A stretch of 5,375 bases of DNA from Polyangium sp. (in: bacteria). Its GTDB lineage: Bacteria; Myxococcota_A; Polyangia; Palsa-1104. The stretch lies in assembly GCA_025450955.1 (NCBI GenBank), contig JANWLJ010000278.1, positions 1-5,375 on the forward strand, read 5' to 3'. The notes below the pieces were generated by a model. That model saw only the letters and a program-made list of their open reading frames with translations, was not told where the DNA came from and searched no databases. This document shows positions 1-5,375 of this stretch, piece by piece. How positions within the stretch are numbered: the first letter of the stretch is position 1; each line of letters begins with the position of its first letter. A program made the position numbers and the translations under genes.

Positions 1-115
1 GCAGCTTCGGCAGCCGCGGCAAATTGTCGCGGTCGAGCCCGATCCAGCGGCGCGCCGGCCGGCTCTCCGGGCGGCCCAGCCGTTGCAGTCGCCAGCCTCG
101 GATCGATCTCCATCG
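1..115. other. edge of a neighbouring gene or spacer, coding phase ambiguous
   Basis: No complete gene is visible here. From about position 2 to 80, positions congruent to 2 modulo 3 are almost all G or C (about 25 of 26). This phase differs from the adaptor gene that follows, so a different reading frame is probably coding. Two readings share this phase. One is a + strand frame ending at the TGA at 117-119, which overlaps the adaptor ATG by four bases (ATGA), as in translationally coupled operons; its peptide is unusually Arg/Ser-rich. The other is a - strand frame whose peptide (for example WIGLDRDNLPRLPKL) looks more protein-like, but it has no ATG/GTG/TTG start before a GTG at 166-164, inside the adaptor gene. 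The third-position signal fades after about 80. I cannot choose between them and recognise no family. Confidence 0.3.
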
Positions 116-1243
116 ATGAGGCGCCCTCTTCTGCTGCTCTCGCTTCTCGCCCTGTGCGGCTGTCACCGTGCTGCGTCGGAGGCGTCCGAGCCGACGCCGC
201 CGCCCGAGGAGGCGTGGCTGACCGCGCAGCAGGTCAAGGACGCGCAGCTCACCATCGCGCCGGTCGCGCTCGAGGACGTCGGCGGCGAGGTGATCGCCAG
301 CGGCAAGGTGACCTTCGATGACCTGCACGTCTCGCACGTCTTCTCCCCGGTGACCGGGCGGGTGGTGAAGATCGAGGCGCATCCGGGCGAGCGGGTGAAA
401 AAGGGCGCGCCGCTTTGCACGCTCGAGTCGCCCGACGTCGGCAGCGCCTTTTCCGATCTCGCCAAGGCGCAGGCCGACCTGGTCGCCGCCGGGCACGATC
501 TTCAGCGGCAGAGCGAGCTGTACCGCGCCCACGCCGGCTCGCAGAAGGACTACGAGTCCGCGCAGGACAGCTCCGCCAGGGCCAAGGCAGAGTATGAGCG
601 CGCGAAGAAGAAGGCGCAGATGCTGCGCGGCGGCAGCGCCGACGCGGTGAACCAGGAGTACACGCTGCGCGCGCTCATCGACGGCGAGGTGATCGCCCGC
701 TCGGTCAACCCCGGCGCCGAGGTGCAGGGACAATACTCGGGGGGCAACGCGGTCGAGCTGTTCACCATCGGCGATCTCGACTCGGTGTGGGTGATCGCCG
801 ACGTGTTCGAGATGGACCTCCCCAAGATCCACGTCGGCGCGCACGCGACGGTCAAGGTGGTGGCCTATCCGAACCAGGTGTTCGACGGGATCGTCGACTG
901 GGTCTCGGGCACGCTCGATCCCGCCTCGCGCACCGCCAAGGTGCGCTGCAAGATCAAAAACCCGCTCCACCAGCTCAAGCCCGAGATGTACGCGACCATG
1001 TCGATCTCGGTCGCCGAACAGCGGGCGCTCGCCATCCCGCGCTCGGCGATGCTGCGGCTCGGCGATCAGACGGTGGTGTTCGTCGCCGCCGGCCGCGCGC
1101 CGCGAAACCGCCTGCGCTTCGAGCGGCGCCCGGTCGCGGTCGACGAGGACGAGGGCGGCGACTACCTGCCGGTCACCCACGGCCTCTCCCGCGGCGAACG
1201 GATCGTGGTCACCGGCGCGACGCTGTTATCCGGAATGCTCTAG
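116..1243 (+). CDS. RND efflux periplasmic adaptor, CzcB/CusB-like lipoprotein (HlyD/MFP family)
   Basis: This is the periplasmic adaptor that links an inner-membrane RND pump to an outer-membrane channel. The 375-residue product is a normal length for the family. It begins with a lipoprotein signal, MRRPLLLLSLLALCGC, with lipobox LCGC and Cys16 as the lipidated residue. Visible parts are the first half of the lipoyl-like domain (about 75-105, with SPVTGRVVKI and GERVKKGAPL), a charged, Ala-rich helical hairpin (about 106-178), the second lipoyl half (about 182-218), a beta-barrel (about 222-298, including LDPASRTAKVRC), and a membrane-proximal domain (about 303-375). I chose the ATG at 116 over an in-frame TTG at 83 because the signal peptide starts there and the sequence before about 80 is in another coding phase. 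No clear Shine-Dalgarno precedes it; an ATGA overlap may couple translation. Unlike CzcB or CusB, its mature N-terminus has no His- or Met-rich metal-binding segment, so the substrate is not evident. It is followed at 9 bases by the pump gene. Confidence 0.93.
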   Translation: MRRPLLLLSLLALCGCHRAASEASEPTPPPEEAWLTAQQVKDAQLTIAPVALEDVGGEVIASGKVTFDDLHVSHVFSPVTGRVVKIEAHPGERVKKGAPLCTLESPDVGSAFSDLAKAQADLVAAGHDLQRQSELYRAHAGSQKDYESAQDSSARAKAEYERAKKKAQMLRGGSADAVNQEYTLRALIDGEVIARSVNPGAEVQGQYSGGNAVELFTIGDLDSVWVIADVFEMDLPKIHVGAHATVKVVAYPNQVFDGIVDWVSGTLDPASRTAKVRCKIKNPLHQLKPEMYATMSISVAEQRALAIPRSAMLRLGDQTVVFVAAGRAPRNRLRFERRPVAVDEDEGGDYLPVTHGLSRGERIVVTGATLLSGML

Positions 1244-1249
1244 AGGGGA
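1242..1249 (+). promoter_or_regulatory. ribosome binding site of the RND pump gene
   Basis: AGAGGGGA overlaps the TAG stop of the adaptor gene and lies just before the ATG at 1253. The purine run fits a Shine-Dalgarno sequence, although the spacing is short. The tight junction of stop, ribosome binding site and start indicates co-translation of adaptor and pump from one transcript. Confidence 0.7.
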
Positions 1250-1252
1250 CCG

Positions 1253-4200
1253 ATGATCAAGCGTCTGGTCGCTTTCGCGCTTCGCATGCCGGCGGTGGTG
1301 GCTACCCTCGCGCTCGGGCTGGTCGCGCTCGGGCTCTACTGCTACCAGCAGCTCGACATCGAGGCCTATCCAAACCCGGTGGCGCCGATGATCGAGATCA
1401 TCACCCAGCCCGATGGCTGGAGCGCCGAGGAGGTGGAGCGCTACGTCACCATCCCGCTCGAGACCGGGCTGAACGGCATGCTCGATCTCGAGCACATCCG
1501 CTCGCAGTCGCTGTTTGGTCTCTCCGACGTGAAGTGCTACTTCACCTGGAAGGTCGACTACACCTCGGCGCGGCAGCGCGTGCTCAATCGCCTGCCGTTC
1601 ATCAACCTGCCGCCGAACGTTCAGCCGCAGCTCTCGCCGTCGAACGCGATCGGCGAGATCTTCCGCTACCAGCTCACCGGCAAGGGCTACACGCTCGCCG
1701 ATCTCAAGACCGCCGAGGACTGGATCCTGGAAAAGCAGTTCCGGCAGGTGCCGGGCGTGATCGACGTGGTCGGCTTCGGCGGCTTCACCAAGCAATATCA
1801 GGTCGAGGTAAATCCTTATCGTCTCAAAGGACACGGCCTCAATTTACAGCAGGTGATTTCAGCGCTCGCAAACTCCAACCAGAACGTCGGCGGGCAGCGG
1901 CTCACCATCGGTGAGCAGTCGTTCAACGTGCGCGGCATCGGCCTGATTCGTTCGTTGCGTGATATCGGAGAAACCGTCATTTCCGCGCTCAAGGGAGTGC
2001 CGATTCGGGTGCGCGACGTGGCGGCCGTGCAGGTCGGCCACGCGCCGCGCCTCGGGATCGTGGGCAAGGACGAGGAGCCCGACATCGTCGAGGGCATCGT
2101 GCTGATGCGCTACGGCGGCGACTCGCTCAAGACCATCGAGGGCGTGCACCAGCGCGTCGACTACATCCGCAAATATCATCTCCTGCCGCCGGGCATGGTG
2201 CTCGTGCCCTTCTACGATCGCGCGACGCTGGTCCAGCTCACCACCCACACCGTGCTCGAGAACCTGGTGGTCGGCATGCTGCTGGTGACGCTCGTGTTGT
2301 GGCTGTTCCTCGGCCACACCAAGGCGGCGCTGCTCACCGCGGTCAACATCCCGCTCGCGCTGTTTCTCGCCTTCACCGGCATGGTCGGGACCGGAACGCC
2401 GGCCAACTTGATCTCGCTCGGCGCGGTCGACTTCGGGATCGTCATCGACTCGACCGTGATCATGGTCGAGAACATCTTCCGCCACCTCGGCTCGCACGGG
2501 CGCGGCTCGATGTCCGATCGGATCGTCGCCGCCGCCGGCGAGGTCGGGCCGCCGATGTTCTTCTCGACGCTGATCATCGGGGTCGCCTTCATCCCGCTGT
2601 TCGCGATGAACGGCGTCGCCGGGGTGATCTTCTCGCCGATGGCGCACACCTACGCGTTCGCGATCGGCGGCGCGATCCTGCTCGCGCTCACGCTCACGCC
2701 GGTGCTCGCGTCGCGGGCGCTGCCGATCGGCGTCGAGGAAGATGACGACCACAACTGGCTGATGCGCGGGCTCAACCGCTTCTACCTGCCGCTCTTCGAC
2801 TTCGCGATCCGCCGCAAGCGGCTGGCGCTCGCGCTGGTGTTCGTCCCGGTCGCGGGGGTGCTCGGCGCCGGATCGTTTCTCGGCCGCGAGTTCATGCCCA
2901 AGCTGGAAGAGGGCAACTTCTGGATCCGCGCCACCCTGCCGATGTCGATCTCGCTCGAGCAGTCGGCCAAGTACGTCGGCCGGATGCGCGAGCTCGTCCT
3001 CGGCTGCCGGCCGGGTGAGCCGGACGGCTGCGCGCCGGAAAAGCGGAGCCGCCCCGAGATCGAGACGGTGGTCTCGCAGCTCGGCCGCCCCGACGACGGC
3101 ACCGACGTCTCCGGCTTCTACAACATCGAGATGTTCGCGCCGCTGGCGCCCACCGACCAGTGGCGCTCGGGCGTGACCAAGGACTCGATGACCGAGGAGA
3201 TGTCGAAGCAGCTCGAGGAGGCGTTCCCGGGCGTCATCTTCAACTTCTCGCAGGTGATCTCCGACAACGTCGAGGAGGCGATGTCGGGGGTCAAGGGCGA
3301 GAACACGGTCAAGGTGGTCGGCCCCGACCTGCACGTCAACGAGGCCAAGGCCCAAGAGATCGTCGCCGTGATGGCGAAGGTTCGCGGCGTGACCGATCTC
3401 GGTCAGTTCCACACGCTCGGCCAGCCCGACGTCCGCATCACCCCCGATCGCATCGCCTGCGGCCGCTACGGCCTGAACGTCGGCGACGTCGAGGCGATGG
3501 TGCAGGCGGCGATCGGCGGTCAGGCGGTGACCCAGGTCTACGAGGGCGAGAAGCACTTCGACCTGACGGTCCGCTGGGCGCCGGCCTATCGCAAGGACCT
3601 GATCGCGATCCGCAGCATCCTGGTCGCCACTCCCGACGGCTCGCAGGTGCCGCTCGGTCAGCTCGCGTCGATCGAGGAGGAGGAGGGCCCGTCTTTGATC
3701 TATCGCGAGGACAATCGCCGCTACGCGCCGGTCAAGTTCTCGGTGCGCGGCCGCGATCTCGCCTCAACGATCGCCGAGGCGCGCGCGCAGATCAAAGCGC
3801 GCGTCAAGCTGCCCTACGACACCCACCTCGAGTGGGCGGGCGAGATCAACCAGCTCAACGAGACCACCGGCCGGCTTTTGATTATCCTGCCGATCACGCT
3901 CTTCTTGATCGCGTTTCTGGTCTACTCGTCGGTCAAGAGCTGGATCGACATGCTGATCGCGCTCGCCGGCATTCCGGTCGCGTGCTCGGGCGGCGTGCTC
4001 GCGCTGCTCGTCACCGGAACGCATTTTTCGATCTCGGCGGCGATGGGCTTCATCTCGATCTTCGGCATCGCCATCCAGGACTCGCTGATCGTCGTCACCT
4101 ACGCGCAGCAGATGTGGGCCGAAGGGCTGAGCATCGAGGAGGGCGCGCGGCTCGCGGCCGAACGGCGCCTGCGCCCGGTTTTGATGACCACCTTCGTCGC

Positions 4201-4372
4201 CATGCTCGGCCTCCTGCCGGCGGCGCTCTCGCACGGCATCGGCTCCGAGACCCAGAAGCCGCTCGCGATCGTGGTGATCGGCGGCGCGCTGGTGCTGGCG
4301 CTTTTGCCGCGCCTGCTCCAGCCGGCGATGCTCATCCTCTGTCACTCGAAGCGCGGCGGCGCCGAAACGTGA
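1253..4372 (+). CDS. RND efflux pump permease, CzcA/CusA-like (heavy-metal efflux family)
   Basis: This is the inner-membrane, proton-driven pump of a tripartite efflux system and works as a trimer with the adaptor encoded just upstream. The 1039-residue length is typical. Transmembrane segments are visible at about 9-30, 335-355, 359-380, 385-408, 434-455, 463-487, 521-543, 873-893, 898-920, 926-948, 974-994 and 1001-1028, with two large periplasmic loops between TM1/TM2 and TM7/TM8. TM4 carries DFGIVIDSTVIMVEN, giving Asp393, Asp399 and Glu406 in the spacing of the proton-relay residues of CzcA. This supports the heavy-metal efflux branch rather than the drug (AcrB) branch. By eye, only the third methionine of the CusA metal triad appears to have a counterpart (near Met677), so copper or silver is not supported; the substrate stays open. 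Oddities are a short loop with Cys585 and Cys593, a TM12 ending in LLPRLLQPAML, and A/T-rich third codon positions around residues 181-210 and 231-252. No frameshift is seen. Confidence 0.95.
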   Translation: MIKRLVAFALRMPAVVATLALGLVALGLYCYQQLDIEAYPNPVAPMIEIITQPDGWSAEEVERYVTIPLETGLNGMLDLEHIRSQSLFGLSDVKCYFTWKVDYTSARQRVLNRLPFINLPPNVQPQLSPSNAIGEIFRYQLTGKGYTLADLKTAEDWILEKQFRQVPGVIDVVGFGGFTKQYQVEVNPYRLKGHGLNLQQVISALANSNQNVGGQRLTIGEQSFNVRGIGLIRSLRDIGETVISALKGVPIRVRDVAAVQVGHAPRLGIVGKDEEPDIVEGIVLMRYGGDSLKTIEGVHQRVDYIRKYHLLPPGMVLVPFYDRATLVQLTTHTVLENLVVGMLLVTLVLWLFLGHTKAALLTAVNIPLALFLAFTGMVGTGTPANLISLGAVDFGIVIDSTVIMVENIFRHLGSHGRGSMSDRIVAAAGEVGPPMFFSTLIIGVAFIPLFAMNGVAGVIFSPMAHTYAFAIGGAILLALTLTPVLASRALPIGVEEDDDHNWLMRGLNRFYLPLFDFAIRRKRLALALVFVPVAGVLGAGSFLGREFMPKLEEGNFWIRATLPMSISLEQSAKYVGRMRELVLGCRPGEPDGCAPEKRSRPEIETVVSQLGRPDDGTDVSGFYNIEMFAPLAPTDQWRSGVTKDSMTEEMSKQLEEAFPGVIFNFSQVISDNVEEAMSGVKGENTVKVVGPDLHVNEAKAQEIVAVMAKVRGVTDLGQFHTLGQPDVRITPDRIACGRYGLNVGDVEAMVQAAIGGQAVTQVYEGEKHFDLTVRWAPAYRKDLIAIRSILVATPDGSQVPLGQLASIEEEEGPSLIYREDNRRYAPVKFSVRGRDLASTIAEARAQIKARVKLPYDTHLEWAGEINQLNETTGRLLIILPITLFLIAFLVYSSVKSWIDMLIALAGIPVACSGGVLALLVTGTHFSISAAMGFISIFGIAIQDSLIVVTYAQQMWAEGLSIEEGARLAAERRLRPVLMTTFVAMLGLLPAALSHGIGSETQKPLAIVVIGGALVLALLPRLLQPAMLILCHSKRGGAET

Positions 4373-4432
4373 AGGTTCGGGGGACCTCGCGTCATTCACG
4401 ACGATGGCAGGGATCGCCATGGGTGGTTGCGC
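4373..4432 (+). other. intergenic spacer with weak hairpin and overlapping mini-ORF
   Basis: This 60-base gap holds no convincing promoter or intrinsic terminator. ATGGC (4404-4408) and GCCAT (4416-4420) can pair as a 5-bp stem with a 7-base loop; there is no T-run after it, so termination is unlikely. An ATG at 4404 opens a 10-codon frame (MAGIAMGGCA) whose TGA at 4434-4436 overlaps the proposed GTG start of the next gene. It has no visible ribosome binding site, so it is probably incidental. GGGTGG at 4421-4426 is a plausible ribosome binding site for that GTG. The short gap is compatible with read-through from the pump gene. Confidence 0.4.
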
Positions 4433-4792
4433 GTGAAATTTTTCGTTTCGATCGTCCTGACCCTCGGGCTCGCGAGCTGCTATGCGCCGAAGCTCGGCGA
4501 CCCGGGCTTTTTCTGCCACCCGACGGACAATCCGGCGTGCCCGGACGGTCAGTCCTGTTTCAGAGGACGTTGCGTCGCGGTTGTGGGCTTTGGCGACGGC
4601 TCGCCGGCGCCGCAAGACTCCGGCACCTCCGGCCCGCCGGGGTCCACCCCCGATCTCGGCGCCTCGGATCTCGGCGCCTCCGATCTTGGCACCAAGCCAG
4701 CGTGCGCACCGACGGGCGGCGACTGCACCTATCACAACAACGCCGCCTGCTGCAGCAACTACTGCATCTACAAAACCAACACGTGCAAGTGA
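4433..4792 (+). CDS. small cysteine-rich lipoprotein with C-terminal knottin-like module
   Basis: I do not recognise a named family. The 119-residue product starts MKFFVSIVLTLGLASC, an exact lipoprotein signal with lipobox LASC and Cys16 as the anchor. Two cysteine modules follow. Residues 28-47 have C-x7-C-x5-C-x4-C, including CPDGQSCFRGRC, a style common in Myxococcota surface proteins. Residues 91-118 have C-x6-C-x7-CC-x3-C-x6-C, the spacing of inhibitor cystine knots (knottins). Between them lies a Gly/Pro/Ser/Asp linker with a repeated DLGAS unit. After the anchor there are ten cysteines, enough for five disulfides, which suits an extracytoplasmic protein. I chose the GTG at 4433 because GGGTGG sits six bases upstream; an in-frame TTG at 4427 would add two residues and lacks that spacing. 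It lies 60 bases after the pump gene and may share its transcript. A role in binding, adhesion or metal contact is possible but not shown. Confidence 0.78.
   Translation: MKFFVSIVLTLGLASCYAPKLGDPGFFCHPTDNPACPDGQSCFRGRCVAVVGFGDGSPAPQDSGTSGPPGSTPDLGASDLGASDLGTKPACAPTGGDCTYHNNAACCSNYCIYKTNTCK
4652..4693 (+). repeat. 15-bp in-frame tandem repeat in the lipoprotein linker
   Basis: The unit gatctcggcgcctcg occurs at 4652-4666 and, with one change at the last base, at 4667-4681; a partial diverged copy (gatcttggcacc) follows to 4693. It encodes DLGAS-DLGAS-DLGT between the two cysteine modules. Since the length is a multiple of three, copy-number change would lengthen or shorten the linker without a frameshift. 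Confidence 0.85.
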
Positions 4793-4854
4793 GCCTGAAA
4801 GTCGCGTGTGCCCGACCACTGCGCCGCCCGCGGCCGGCAAGCCATTCTGGCGCC
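4793..4854 (+). other. intergenic spacer, no clear signal
   Basis: This gap of 62 bases is very GC-rich. It contains overlapping short G+C palindromes (around 4827-4838), and GCGCC (4821-4825) could pair with GGCGC (4849-4853). There is no T-run for an intrinsic terminator, no recognisable -35/-10 pair, and no good Shine-Dalgarno before the ATG at 4855. Confidence 0.35.
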
Positions 4855-5375
4855 ATGCGGCAGCTGACGAGAGCGCTGTGGGTTCTGGCGATCGCGATCG
4901 GCGCGCTCGGCTGCGACACCTGGCCGCAGTCCTGGACGACGCCGCCGCCGGCCGACCTGGGCGAGCCGCCGGCGGTGATCGTCTCGGCGCCGAACGACGC
5001 CAGCGCCGATCGCGACACCTTCGATCTGGCCGGCTTTCAACCGTCGCCGCTCCTGCTCGGCGGAAATGTGCTGCCGCTCGACGGCGGCGTCCCGATGGCG
5101 CGGCTGACCTTCACCGTGATCGACGCCGACACGGGACAGCTCATTCCCGCGCGGGTGATCTTCCGGCCGCCGCCGCACGCCGGCTTCGCCGACTCGCTCA
5201 CGAGCGGCAGCTTCTCGCCGCTCAGCCCGGGCGGCGCGACCGGCGCGGTGGTCGGCCCAGGAGTGCTCGGATCGCCCGAGGGCGTGCTCCTGGCGAACGG
5301 CTTCGGAACGGTGCCGGTTCCGCCGGGGCGCTACTCGCTGTTCATCACCCGCGGCCCCGAGTACGAAGCGGTGCA
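4855..5375 (+). CDS. lipoprotein, N-terminal part; possible CehA/McbA-like PHP metallohydrolase (runs off window)
   Basis: The reading frame is open from the ATG at 4855 to the window end: 173 complete codons, no stop. The product starts with a signal peptide, Arg3-to-Gly19 region then Cys20 (IGALGC), an acceptable though not ideal lipobox. A Pro-rich, low-complexity stretch (about 28-60) follows. From about 80 there is a beta-rich domain: ARLTFTVIDADTGQLIPARV resembles carboxypeptidase-regulatory-like or transthyretin-like folds ('traits of X can be varied' loops), and GTVPVPPGRYSLFITRGPEY (151-170) ends it. This last motif, P-P-G-x-Y followed by x-R-G-P-E-Y, is as I remember it from the N-terminal region of CehA/McbA family PHP-domain metallohydrolases; the catalytic His/Asp residues would lie beyond the window. 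No metal-binding motif is visible here, so the enzyme assignment is an inference from one domain. It could instead be a plain regulatory-like surface domain. The start is set by the signal peptide; no clear ribosome binding site is seen. Confidence 0.7.
   Translation, partial: MRQLTRALWVLAIAIGALGCDTWPQSWTTPPPADLGEPPAVIVSAPNDASADRDTFDLAGFQPSPLLLGGNVLPLDGGVPMARLTFTVIDADTGQLIPARVIFRPPPHAGFADSLTSGSFSPLSPGGATGAVVGPGVLGSPEGVLLANGFGTVPVPPGRYSLFITRGPEYEAV

Noticed and set aside
83..115. TTG start giving an 11-residue longer adaptor
   Set aside because: The lipoprotein signal begins at the ATG at 116. The extension would put polar residues before it, there is no ribosome binding site, and the sequence before about 80 is in another coding phase.
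787..1914. 375-codon + strand frame across the adaptor-pump junction
   Set aside because: It is a shifted frame over two well-supported genes and gives an Arg/Ala-rich product with no motifs.
1859..3556. 565-codon open frame on the - strand
   Set aside because: It lies wholly antisense to the pump gene. Its product is dominated by Arg, Glu, Asp and His runs with no recognisable domain, as expected for a shadow frame in GC-rich DNA.
4404..4436. Ten-codon leader peptide before the cysteine-rich lipoprotein
   Set aside because: It overlaps the next start neatly, but has no Shine-Dalgarno and no regulatory codon run, and very short frames are frequent by chance.
3764..4840. 358-codon open frame on the - strand
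   Set aside because: It is antisense to the pump C-terminus and the cysteine-rich lipoprotein. Its composition is Arg/Ala/Gln/Asp-rich and low in hydrophobics, and the + strand genes have clear family motifs.
4821..4853. Possible terminator hairpin between the two lipoprotein genes
   Set aside because: The stem is only five base pairs with a long loop and no T-run follows.

Overview
The window is GC-rich, with strong G/C preference at third codon positions, and all supported genes lie on the + strand. I infer a Myxococcota-like ('deltaproteobacterial') Gram-negative. The reasons are the codon usage, three successive lipoprotein signal peptides, a cysteine-rich lipoprotein with a CPxGxxC module and a repeated D-L-G-x-S linker, and an RND efflux system that needs an outer membrane. 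No ribosomal or marker gene is present, so this placement is an inference.

Layout. Positions 1-115 are the edge of a neighbouring gene or spacer; the coding phase there differs from the next gene. Positions 116-1243 encode a lipoprotein periplasmic adaptor (membrane fusion protein) of the CzcB/CusB type. Nine bases later, with a ribosome binding site at the stop codon, 1253-4372 encodes the partner inner-membrane RND pump. It has the D-x5-D-x6-E transmembrane 4 motif of heavy-metal efflux (CzcA/CusA) pumps. Positions 4433-4792 encode a small secreted or lipid-anchored cysteine-rich protein whose last 28 residues have a knottin-like cysteine spacing. Positions 4855-5375 hold the N-terminal part of another lipoprotein, which runs off the window. 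Its beta-rich domain resembles the N-terminal region of CehA/McbA-type PHP metallohydrolases.

How they work together. The adaptor and pump form two parts of a tripartite efflux machine. No outer-membrane TolC/CzcC-like channel is in the window, so it may lie upstream or elsewhere. The substrate is likely a divalent cation by family, but the adaptor lacks His- or Met-rich metal-binding segments and the CusA methionine triad is not evident. The two downstream lipoproteins are on the same strand with gaps of about 60 bases. They could share the transcript, but nothing in their sequence ties them to efflux.

The most notable observations are the knottin-like lipoprotein, a strong excess of GATC linked to context-dependent Asp codon choice, and a local patch of foreign-looking codon use inside the pump gene. 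I found no CRISPR array, RNA gene, transposon or clear intrinsic terminator, and no evidence strong enough to claim a wholly new system.
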